Position numbers and translations under genes: made by a program. 64,000 bases of DNA, from positions 1 to 64,000 of the forward strand of contig DF237073.1 in assembly GCA_000708835.1 (NCBI GenBank), read 5' to 3'. The notes under the pieces were generated by a model that was not told the DNA's origin, made no database searches, and saw only the letters and a list, made by a program, of their open reading frames with translations. This DNA is from Klebsormidium nitens. Taxonomy: Eukaryota; Streptophyta; Klebsormidiophyceae; Klebsormidiales; Klebsormidiaceae. Below, piece after piece: positions 34,270 through 45,227 of the stretch; position 1 is the stretch's first letter; each line of letters opens with the position of its first letter.

Positions 34270-36190
34270 ATGGCGGCAGAAGCAGATTTGCTTGAAAAGT
34301 CAGGGGAGGATGACATGGGAGGTCCGCTTTTCAAAGAGCTGCGGGATGCGGGGATAATGGAACCAGACACTTGTGGCTTGCTGCTCAATATCCTCAAGGC
34401 AGTAGATTCAAAAGATCCAGAGAAGAGGCTGATCGCAACCTTTCAGTTGACTCAATGCCTTACTTACGTGCAAGCAACGAAACAGAGTCAAGTCTACATG
34501 AACATGGCGGTCTTGGCGCTTTCGAGGGGGGTGGTCAAGGGTCTCGCTTCCGGCATGAGAGAAGCTGCAGCAGGAGATTGGGCGATTGTTTTGCCTGAGA
34601 AGGATGTCAACTTGATTTTGATGGGGAGAGCGAAAGTCATCGTCAACAAAGCTTCGAATTATACCAAGTGCCTAACTTTTCTGGCCGTAGATTCCCGCTG
34701 CGTAGCGCACATTCTGAGAGAGTTCCCGGATGTGGCAAAGATAGCCACAGCAATTTTTCTTGTCAGACCAGACAGACTGGGGAATCACACCAGCCAATTC
34801 CAGAAGCAAGCAAGGAGGGCGATCATAAGGTTACTCAACAGCATGATGCCGACCTCTCCCAGCTGCATGAAGAAAGTTGCAGAAGACACTGCTTTCTTGA
34901 AGGAAGTTGTGAAGCATGCGCGGAGCATGGAGAAACCTTTGAGCGAGATGATGCCGATGAATGCGCCGCTTCTTCGACAATCATAATCAATGCTTTACGA
35001 AGTGAAGCAGCTGACATGCAGGCTTTGAGAAGTGATCTGTACAAGGTTGCAGAAGACATACTGGGCGAATCTATGAGCAGTGATCATGTCGACCTGGGAA
35101 TCAAGCTCCTCTCTTTGACGTTGGAAAAAGATTGCTCGGAAACTTTGCCTTCAGAGTACCCGTCTCTTGGTTCATCCCTGCTTGCCTTGCTCTTTGCGGT
35201 CAACATTCCCAAAGAGACTCAGTTCTATGCTCACTTTGCGGAGAAGCGATTCTGGAGCCTCGATCTGCGGAGTCTTCCCAAGACTGCAGAGTATGAGGTC
35301 CTCTTCAACCTTTTCAAAGCTGACAAGAAAGCACTGAGCAGGGCAGTTCAAGTGAGCAAGATGTTCTCAAAACCGTCAAACGATTTGTTCAACATAGGGT
35401 GCGTCGAAACCCCAAAAGTGAGACGAAGGAGAGAGCAAGCTGGGGTCCTTGGTCTGGGGCCTCCGCCGGAACGGTTGCTGCCACTCCTGCGGTGTCGGAA
35501 ATGCTCACAACCTGGTTGTGAGAAGGTCGAAAGTGTGGCTGGCACGTTCCAGGTTTGTGGGAGGTGCAAGACTGCTGTCTACTGTAGCAAAGGTAAGGGA
35601 ACTTCCATCTTGGATACTCCAATCAGGATCGTGAAACTTGCCTTGATTGCTCATGTCCCAATTGCTTTTCAACCAAAGGTTCGTGCACCATGACGATGCC
35701 CTTGTTTTGTTTGTTGAATCGATCAGAGTTGACATGCTTCAAATCTGCATTCATCCGAGTTCTGGACTAGAAGATTCGATTCTGGCTGGAGATGCTCTAT
35801 CCGTGAATGAAGGCCTAGAAGGATGTTCTGTCGTAGAACAATCGAAGCACGACTTGTTTTCGTAGATTAACCTGTCCGGCCCTGGTGACAGCCTGGAGCA
35901 TTCAAGATCTGGTACGAAGGGCTACCACTGTATCAGCGCTTGATTCAGAAGGCAGGAGACTTCGCATTCTGATATCAGGAGAATAAGCAACCGAGTAGAA
36001 ACGGGTCCCACGTGAATGGGCTAGGACTTGTTTCGCTCAGGGGTCACACTGACCATAAGCATACTGTATATTCCAGTCACAAACGAAGCATGTCACCCTG
36101 TCTTATCGTTTCTGAGACTTGCTCTTCGCTGGACCTACAGATTGTCAGAAGCGGGCATGGAAAGAAGGGCATAAGGACTTGTGCCACTGA
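34270..36190 (+). CDS. MYND zinc-finger protein with helical-repeat N-terminus (exon structure partly uncertain)
   Basis: Two long frames are linked. Residues from MAAEADLLEKSGED (34270; the preceding GTG is not needed) run in frame 1 to a stop at about 34984. The second, in another frame, runs from about 34960 to a donor after 35592. Splicing 34270-34908 to 35022-35592 through a 113-base intron, then to 36141-36190, keeps phase and gives about 419 residues. A single-base error or real frameshift near 34970-35000 is the alternative. The N-terminal part is alpha-helical and armadillo-like. The C-terminus is a MYND finger: CRKCSQPGC, CGRCKTAVYCS | DCQKRAWKEGHKDLC and stop; the second intron splits it exactly in phase. 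MYND fingers mediate protein contacts. The partner is unknown. Confidence 0.7.
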
Positions 36191-38153
36191 TTGTGGCGGC
36201 TGCTGATTCTCAGGTGAGCCTCGATTTTGCTGATGATTGCACTTTCGTTCTGATCTTATCCGTAGGGCCAAGCTTTAGATAAGCCTCTGCTGTCATCTGG
36301 TCGCCACCCGCCTTGACTGAAGTCGATCTCGCTTCTTGCTGGATTGCTCCAGCCTATGCCAGGTTGGTCTTCAAAGTAAAGTGAATCATTCTGGAAGGAT
36401 CTGTTCGGGGGTAACGAATTGTGCAATTCATATCACTACTAGTTCCTCTTACTCATCCACAGTGTTGCCACAGATCCTGCGCGCACTGCTCAATGCGAAC
36501 TCTTCATGGGATGCATATCCGCTGGACGACACCTATTGTTCTTATCCTCCTGTTTGTGCAGGACTTGGCAATACGTCCGACGAAGAGAAGTTCTTCATCG
36601 GGCCGGCAATATGTAGCCTTGAAGCTCCAAGCCGCGGATGTTCTGTCAAGTACGTAGTGCTAAGACCCCTTCAATCATGCACAAAGTGATGCATACCAGC
36701 TCTCCAAACGTACCCTGAACTTGATTCCTAAAATGAAATTCGCGCTTCCACTGTCTTTCTCTCATTCTCTTTTGTAAAGTTAGATATATTGACTCTCAGC
36801 TTCACAGCGTGGTTCGGCTGTTAAGATGTAAATGTTGAATTAAGCAATCTGCATGTCTCAGTGATTCGAGCTCAGCGCTTGCATGGCGGCCACATATACA
36901 GAACAAGAGCGTGCCGGTCAATCATCACAAGCTACCTATGGTGGGTACCGGCCGAGTCGATTCCGACTCCGGCCGCCACAAAATCGATTTAGCGCGTATC
37001 GAATATCGTCAGTGTTACCGGCGGTTCGCGTCACGGCTACTCAGGTTTATGTTACTCGGGCGGTACAAATACTCAGAGAATTTTGCCGGGCCGTAAGTAA
37101 GTGTGAGGAGATTCTTAAACAGTGTCAGGTTTTACACTTTGAGAGGAGCATCAAATTGGCACGCAAAGAAGAGCCATATGCAGGCTTATAAAAACCTCTG
37201 ACAAGCAGAAAAAAATGTTGGGAGAGCGTCATGAAGGCTCCTTCGAAGCTCCAACATCTTGTTATGTTGAGGACAAATCGGAAGAAGCACCATCGTGGCT
37301 GCAAATTGGCCGCCATTGCTTGCTTCTAAAAAGCGCCATTCCCTACACTCCCGTTTCCATCTTCTGCACTCTCCTTTCAAGTTAGGTACCGCGGTACTCT
37401 AGGGTGGTTCGAGTCGGAACTTCCGATCGAAACCATGATTTTCAAATTTCACGTACGGTCAGACTTGATCGGTACCGTACCGCCGGAAACTCCGGAAGTT
37501 TCTGACGATCGGAATGTCAGACAGATTCTAATTTATGAACTCGGACCGGATTCTCAAGTACCGGTCTGCACGGTCGTCAGTACCGCGTACAGTAATTGTC
37601 GCGACGCGACACACCGGTGATTCAAATTTGTGACCGGATCGTCGCGCGATCGAGACCGCCGATACCCACCATAGGTTGCTTGTGATAGAAGAATCTCGCG
37701 TGCCCTGGCACTTCGATCGGGCCGGACAGTGCAGTGGACTTTGCGCTGTCTCCACGGTCGGACACAGCTACGCGTTCGTACGGTACTAAAGTATGCATGA
37801 ACTAGTAGTAGCTTACATGTTCATATACACCGTGTATGAACATGCATGGCCACGCACCGATCATGATTGAGCTGGATTGTCGATCATATGCACTAATCAC
37901 GTTGTGAGTCAGCTAGTGGCTACTATCACGGAGGCCCACACACATGTTAAAATCCGCTTTGTGCCGGTGCTCACTGACCCATAAAGTAGCCTAGTCTCAG
38001 CTGCACGGTTACATACAAGCCTGAGAGTCCGTTGCATTAAGGATCAAGCGGGTTCGTGGATGAAGAATTGATTGTGGTATGTATCCACGGGGCAATGACC
38101 GACTATTGCTTTGGATGAGCTGAAAGAGCCTTTTGTCATGGTTCATTTCGAGG
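36191..38153. other. convergent intergenic region with an inverted-repeat element
   Basis: It contains the 3' flank of the MYND gene, the repeat at 36924-37686 listed separately, and the 3' flank of the GTS1-like gene. A stretch at 36470-36660 stays open in one frame but resembles nothing known. Confidence 0.5.
36924..37686. mobile_element. inverted-repeat element of about 760 bp, likely non-autonomous DNA transposon
   Basis: ATCACAAGCTACCTATGGTG with the following GGTACCGG (36924-36951) matches the reverse complement of 37659-37686 at 26 of 28 positions. The interior is unusually rich in CG and in GTACCG/CCGGT motifs compared with its flanks and encodes no recognisable transposase. I could not define a target-site duplication. 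Non-autonomous transposon is the simplest reading; an accidental inverted duplication is the alternative. Confidence 0.55.
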
Positions 38154-41100
38154 CTATCCGCCAGTTTTGGGGGGGTAGATCGACCAGAGAGCGATGGCTG
38201 CGTCTCTGCTTGCGGATGCCAGCAACTGGCCACCCGGGGAGAAGGCGACCGACGTAACCTGGCAGAGAAAAGCTGTGTCGTTTTGAGGAGCAGAACCGCA
38301 ATGATCTTACAGCTCTGCATGATCCCAACAGCTTTTGCTAACAATGAAGGTGACGAGACACTGGGCCTTGCACTGCATGTCAAATGCAGGGTATTCAACG
38401 TTGTGCACATCAAAACTTCGTTGGAACAAAGCCACGAAACAATGGACGGCCACTAAACCCCTAGGTAGGGCCCAGTAAACGCTCGTGAGGCGCATCGAAC
38501 AAACAAACAAAACAACCACTACCATTCACCTTTCTCCAGCGAGCCTCCTTTTCTTTGCACCAAAACCAGTCGCAAAGGGTGCAGGGTGCCTGTGCGATCC
38601 AGGTCGAATGCAAGTCGCTCACAGAATTCGAACGGCATTTACTGAAGCTTTGAGAAGCCCAGCAGTGTAAGCTCACCGCTGCTGAGTGGTAGCGAAGCAC
38701 CCCGAGGGGAGTGCGACGCTTGCAGTCGAAGATGCGAACCCTGCGAAGCACGTCACAGGTGGGCCGACGTCATTTGTTGTTGAAACGAAAGTAAACATCC
38801 ACTCCGCCGTAAAGCAGCTCCAATGTCGGAAACTGATTTTAACAACGGCTCGAACGGTCGAAGCGAACGCTGTCGAGAATTGAGATACTCAAAAGGCCCG
38901 CAAAGGAGATCAAACAGCTACTCTGAAGTAGTAGAAAGAGGAGTCAGCAGAAAGGACAGTCTCTCGATGGCAGTAAACAATTAGACAGCCCCTTTCTGAG
39001 GCCGGAACTGATCTGCGCACAACGTGAGTTCGGACTCAAAAAATGACCGGACGAATAGTAGCACTTTACGAACTCAATTGTTTAACCAAAAGCGAGGCGA
39101 CGGTCGAGGTACCTGTGGTCCCAGCCGGCGGTGGCGACGATCCGCTGGTCCTCTCTGAGTGCGATGTCGCCGATGCCGGGCCGCCCTAGGGGAAGTTCCT
39201 TGGCCACACAGCCCCGGCCCTGAAACAGAAGCCCTTTCGTTGAGGAAAGCTCCATATTACTTGGCATGCGATGTATGCAATCAGAACGCTGAAGCAAACA
39301 CTTTCGAGGGTCAAAACTTCGCAATAAAGTCTCGGGCCAGTCGCGCCTACTAGTTTTCAGGATAGCAGGTATCGCTTGAGGAAAAGGCTTCTGCTGAAAT
39401 CAGGTTTGCGCAAGCTGACGGAACGGTTCGTCTTCCTGGTGGGAAGAGCCGCGACGCCACCACAGATCATGGGGCGTGTAAGCAAACGGGCGCATGTAAG
39501 CAAACGGGCGCATGTAAGCCTTACATACGGACTAGCATAACATGCGCTGCCAAATCAGCAAGCGCGCTTTCTCAAAGCACTAAAACCGCCTTCAAAAGTG
39601 CAGAAACGTTTTTCGCGCATGCATCGCATTTGTGAGCAGCTTCGAACACACCGAATCCACGTTCGAGCGGCTGCCGTATTTCCAACCTTAAGTGCCTGAT
39701 CATTTGAAATTTGAGAAGCAACTGGCAACTTATCAAAAGCTACAGAAGCGGTACACCCCGCATGAACAACCCGGCTTTGATGGAGCCCTTTCTATCGGGC
39801 ACTCAATGGCGGCTCCTTTCATTCTGTAGCAGATTCTTGCTCTCATACCTCGGCATACCGTAGGTTGAAGAAGACGACTTTGTCATCAGCGGACCCCGAG
39901 ATGCCGCCACAGCCCGTTCGGTCCACCGCCAGGCTCAGCACTGCTCGCAAACGAGAGAAGGGAGAAGTTTCGGCTCCCACAACGTTGGGACTGACGACAG
40001 TTCCGACCCAAAAGCTACAAGGTAAATAAAGGCCACAAATTTGGTGCATGGTCTGATAAGTTCGTTGTCGACTATTCTCTCGCGGCGCTGGCAAAATCAG
40101 TAAGGTATGATTCGCCTCATCAAGCTTAGTAAGACCGGTGCGGACCGATTCAGACGCATTCGATGTTGGACAGGGAGCCTTCGTGTTCTGTACCATGGAC
40201 TTCAAATTACACAGTGTCTCCCGAATCCATTCAAAACCCTCTCCTTCCAACCAAAAATGCGTCTACGTCATCATCTCGCGATTCGACAAAACAAGCAAGA
40301 TGCAGTCAAAGAGACTCCGAAAGTTTTCAAATGACCATAAGTGCGTACAGTATCAGAAAAGCACTACTAAGCCAGAAATATCAAAATCTAGGCCTACCAG
40401 TTCTCAGTACTGTAATCTGATGATGGGACAGACAAATAAGGCGTACAGAACCCGTACCTGGCTCTGAGTGCAAGCGCTGCCGGATGCAGGGCACGGCGGG
40501 TGAGCGAAGGTCCCACGCCATCACGGTTCCGTCTTCGTACCTACACATGAGAAGCTTCAGGGTTAGGTTAAGCACCACCTTTAAGAGCTAAAAACAAAGC
40601 AAAGGTCGAGGAGAAGGTTCTTTGAGAGCGGACTGAGAACGGTAATCATCGCCACCTCGGCAAGCTGCCCTTACGGACCTCCTCGCAAAAGCGAGAGGAC
40701 ACACTGGGAAAAGTTAGTCCTTCGCACGTCAAGCAGGAAGAGACCTGCTTGAAACCTGAGGTCGCAACAGGCGCTGAGCAGCATTGCCGGTTGCGATCCA
40801 ACCCCAACTTAATTGCAAAGCCTTTCTGGCCTCAACCTTAACCCGAAACTTCTGCGAGGGGCTTCGGAACAGAGCGATACAGGCACTCTCACACTTCTGC
40901 ACGTCTCGTCCCACCCCGTCATGCTGTGGGCGGGCTCAAGAAGAAGCCGACAGGCAGCGCCGTCCCGAGGCGTCACGAAGCCACAGTCAGATGCATGGCC
41001 AAAGTATTTAAGAATTTTTTTCAGGCGACCGATCAGGGCTGTACGGAAGATTTTTGGCAATGAGCTCACCCACCGACGGCTACTGGGGAGGGCGCCGACT

Positions 41101-44100
41101 CGGGTTGGAGCAGGAGTTGGACGGACATGCACATACCTGCGAAGGAGAATCAACCGACTTAGGTGGTTTTGACCGGGGCTGATGGAGTCGGCCGTGGTGT
41201 CTAAAAGTACGGCGCTCTATCGGGATTTGCTTTGAACCTGATGCTGGTCAATCGTGCGCGCACTTCCCATCGAATTGTCCAGATTGAATGGACTAAGCGT
41301 GGGCCTTCGGTTGTGTTCGGAAAAAGGTATTTCACCGAGTTGCATTTGAAGCAATCTCCGGTTACGTCCGCAGTCAAACAAACGGCCACGTTGAGTTCCA
41401 TCGACAGGCTCGAAGCTTGCGGGGACCCTGGGTGATCCTTAAGAAGAGTTTTCGTGACTACATTCCGCGTGCCTCTTGCAAATGAAGCTCGGTTAATTGG
41501 AAGAGGCTGGTGGTCGGAAGAGACGCCAGCGCAACAATTGACCCTCGTTTTCAGCGCCAACTGAAGTTCGATCAATTGCTCGGAAACGCGGAATGCACGC
41601 GATTCTGAAGGGCCGCCTCTTCAGGTTCGAGTCGGCTTGAGATCTCCCACTTTTATTGTCGACGCCGGCCCAGACGCACTTGCATTGGAGTGAATGCTTC
41701 TTGATAAGAACACGCACTTCTTGTACGCTGACTCTCAGAACAGCCGAGGACGTTCGACAAGGGGGTGAGTCGGACGATCGTACCGGCAGAGGGCGTGTCC
41801 GTTTGAAGACCTCCCGCAGGGCCCTCACTCCTGGGCTGCTCGAGTCGTTGCTCCTGGTGGCCAGTGCGAAGGTCCCAGATCTCGATCTGTGACAACAGGT
41901 AACTCTGCGGTCAGCCTCGACGGTCACAGCAAGCGTTAGTTCAAGCTGCACCGTCTTCCAATGTCGCCCTTAAGAACCGGAGAGCATGATCGAGGTTACT
42001 GGTTCAAAGCGGACCGTGTCTATTTGCGCTTACTCTTCATGTTTGAGGACTGAAGCTCGACAGGAGTATATAGCAGGAGCTCCTCCATACCTAAATCTGA
42101 CCGTTCACAAGCTCGAGAATGGATCGACGCTTTTCCAGACACAAAGAAAGCACCAGCAAGTGGCCGCAACACAGAAGGCACGCGGATTGTCCGTACCGTT
42201 GACGGGTCCCCTCCCGCGACGGCCACTAGCTGCTGCGCCGCATCGGCCGCCACCGGATAGGCACCTGCATAAACGAACGCGGATTCGAAGCACGTCTCTA
42301 AGCGACCTGGGCAGAAAACATTTCTAGATCTTCCGCAAGGCTGGCAAAAGTGATAAGCTCTGACGATGAGTCCTGGGCAAGAAGTCAGCTGTGGTTGCGA
42401 GAACGCCTGACAATCTGTGCACCGGACTCCGTGAGGAGGAGCCTAGCATGTTGCCAGGCCAGAAGAAGCTGCTCCTCTTTTGTACCTGTCTCTAGAGCCC
42501 GCTCGCCGGTTCCCTCTTCCGTACTCCGAGCACCTGCCGCCGTGCTTCCCTGGCCGTCCGATTGCAGCCCTGCGGCGAGCCCCGAGCTCTGGCCTCCCAT
42601 CGCTGCAGAAAGCCCTCTCCTCTCGTGGGGGATCCCTCTGCTCGCTTCCCCTAAAGAATCCCGCGAATTACCACCACCCCCTTCTGCTTCATCTTCCCCT
42701 AGGGCATCATTGTCTCCTCTCAGCTGGCTTTCGTCTGTAGCGCTCTGTTTGCTCTCAAAGCTTTCCAGTTTCTGCAGCCGGCCCGCGTCCGATTCACAAC
42801 CTAACCCCCTCCCACTTGTCCCTGCTGCCTCTCGACTCTCCATAGATCTCTGCACATCCCTTGAGGGTTCCGCCTCAGAGGGCTGTAACGGACTCTCGGG
42901 AAAACGTGCTTCAATTGGTGACGGGAGGTGTTGAGCTTCGGCCAGGGAGAGCTTGCAGAAGTTGTAGGAGCCAGTCTCGATTACCAGCAGGGGTTGCCTG
43001 CGCCAGCAAGGGGCGTCAGATTTTGGACAGGGGGAGTGCCTCCAGCAAGCCTGGATCAAAACTCGACCAGTCCAAGCCGAAGGTATAGAGGCTCAATCGA
43101 GTGGCACATGACAGCAAGAGAAAATCCTGCAAGAGTCATCAGATGTTGGTTGAGAGACATTCCTAATTGCTACTGGCACTCAAGAAAAGCCTTATGAATG
43201 CCAAAAGTGCGTTCTGGTGAAAGGCCCACCTTGCAAGGGCAGCCTCCGAGACAGCCCATACTTTCACGACGCCGTCGCGGCCTTGACTGCGGAGACGACA
43301 TTAAAGAGCATTCAATCTAAAGAATCCTCGTGTCTTGAGAAAAGTCGAAAGACAAACATTACTGGTGTTTGGTTGGGGTGCCTTTGGATTCTCTCAGTTC
43401 CGGAGCAGCTTGAGGCCACAGGTTGAATAAAACTTACCAAGCATGCGGCCATCTTCTGACAACATTCCTTGGGGCGATAGATTGTTTGTCGCACCTACCT
43501 GACAAACTTGGAGGGGTTGAGCCTGCTTGCAGCTAACCCGATGACACCAGCGCTGGCTGTGTGGGCCCTGTAGAGAGGAGATTCTTGTCCTGCTCGTTTT
43601 TTAGAGAGTCTGATTAAGAGAGTGGTTTCTACCAGGGCATTCCCAAGTCTTCTGAAGAGGAAGAGACTCACTCAAGAGTTGGAAACGAAGCCCCAAGGCC
43701 CATGTGTAGCTCAGGCAGCAAATCTTGACATGCCAGACTTTTGTACTGCTAGAGTTGCTATCAAGCTGCTGTTCAGTGGTCTCCTGCATGACTCTCAGAG
43801 TAGATATCCTCCCGCTTGGCAAGTCCTGTCACAGCAGCAGGTTCAAAGAAATCATGGTCCATGAACTCGTCATGAGCAGAACATCCTTGCCTTCAACACA
43901 CCCATCGTGCTGTCCTTGAAAGGCGTCAGAGGAGGATTTGGGGTAGCGGACTCATTCACTCCAAGCCCTCAATAGGAATGACCTTTCAGGAACCGGGGCT
44001 CACCTGACAGATGACACGGCTCTGCGCACGCCCAGGTCCCACACTTTCACTTCCCCATCAGCATCTCTGCAGCATCGTCAGGGAAGAGGAGCCTCAGTGA

Positions 44101-44502
44101 TCAGGACGGACATACAAAGAACGAAAAGGGGGGGGCCACTCTGGGAAAAGGGCATATATCAGAACGAAGATTGATGAATGGCTGTTCCACAGTGCTTGCT
44201 ACGGAAGGACATCCACCACATGTTTTGAGTAAAATGTCCAGCTGCGCGCCCAATTGAACTGTGGTGGTGGTGCATGAGGAGAACGTCAAAGCTGACGACC
44301 GATGCACTGATCATTGTGTCCAAAATGGTGTTGCTCATAATGTGGTCGCACCCCTTTACGCAGGTGTGTTGCATTCGTACCCTGAGAGCAGAAGGTTCGA
44401 CTGAGCAGCAAATGCCACAGCCGTGACGTCTGTGCGGTGGCCCCGCAGAACATGGACTGGATCAGGAGCTCGGGGGGTTCGTTGACCGCTTGTGACCGCC
44501 AT
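38154..44502 (-). CDS. GTS1: GIGANTUS1/GNB1L-like WD40-repeat protein, 13 exons
   Basis: Exons, in gene order: 44502-44381, 44066-44004, 43567-43499, 43286-43230, 42997-42486, 42264-42197, 41886-41784, 41136-41070, 40540-40458, 39940-39849, 39219-39113, 38740-38677, 38258-38154. All are in phase and give about 503 residues. Family marks: DPVHVLRGHRTDVTAVAFAA, DADGEVKVWDLGVRRAVSS, SQGRDGVVKVWAV, LLVIETGSYNFCKLSLAEA, IEIWDLRTGH, GMCMSVQLLL, GGYEDGTVMAWDLRSPAVP, GGISGSADDKVVFFNL, GRPGIGDIALREDQRIVATA, and a last blade ending SASRDAAIALWSIYPPK. Arabidopsis GTS1 affects growth and biomass; animal GNB1L is its relative. Exon 5 carries an acidic, Ser/Gly-rich insertion of well over 100 residues. The gene is divergent from the second MYND gene. 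Confidence 0.92.
39472..39524. repeat. three tandem copies of an 18-bp unit in a GTS1 intron
   Basis: The unit GGGCGCATGTAAGCAAAC occurs at 39488-39505. It is preceded by a near-copy lacking two bases (39472-39487) and followed by a copy with a changed end (39506-39524). It lies inside the intron between the tenth and eleventh coding exons of the GTS1-like gene. This is probably replication slippage. Confidence 0.8.
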
Positions 44503-44627
44503 CTACTTCATTCATGAACAGGAACCAGGACTCGTGAAAGAAAGAAAGGCAGCTTAAATTGGGCTTACAAGTGAGCGCATTGCCGCAACACTGCTGCCAT
44601 TTGAAGTTGTGTGCACTGTCAGTGTAG

Positions 44628-44922
44628 GGCGGGTCGAACTTAATTCCCGGGTTCCGGTCCTACCCCCTTTTGGGTGGGTCGGTCGGTCGGGAAAAATTAA
44701 TAGTTGGTTTTTTGCTAGTAGGTTTAAAATATGAAATAATATGGGGTATTTTTGGGGGGAAAACCTCGTTTCTTGGCCCAGATCTTATAGACTCTCAATA
44801 TTTTCAACCCAAAATCGGAAAATCTGGGACAAAATATCCACTATATTTATTATTTTTTTCCAAAGTCCTTCGGATTTTGGGTCGGTCCCGGACCGGAAAC
44901 CGGGATTTAACTTCGAGTCGCC
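44628..44922. mobile_element. foldback/MITE-like inverted repeat in the divergent promoter region
   Basis: The 33 bases at 44628-44660 match the reverse complement of 44890-44922 with five mismatches (core TTCCGGTCC and CCCGG). The enclosed DNA is AT-rich, with GGTCGGTCGGTCGG-type runs near 44674-44691 and again near 44877-44887. There is no open frame of note. It sits in the 725-bp gap between the GTS1-like and second MYND gene starts, so it could affect either promoter. The mismatches suggest an old insertion. Confidence 0.5.
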
Positions 44923-45227
44923 TAACTTTAACTTTAAGCTTGATGGCGTAGAAAGGCGTCTTGAAAAGTTCCTCTTCGCTAGCCGGCGCAGATAAGTCTG
45001 ATAACCCGAAGTCACCACTTGAATGTAAGGCTGTGGGGTCAAATTTTAGAGCTTTGGGGTTTTATTAATCTTGCTTGGGTTCAAGGGTTTCCTTGCTTGG
45101 CCACATTGACTGAGAAGCTGGGCAGACGTCCTGCGCAGGCTGCAGCATTGCTTATTGCAGCTGATTTACTATTATAGTAGGAGAGAGGGGCGGGTAAGAG
45201 ACCTGTGCGAGGCCTTTCAGAGACGCA

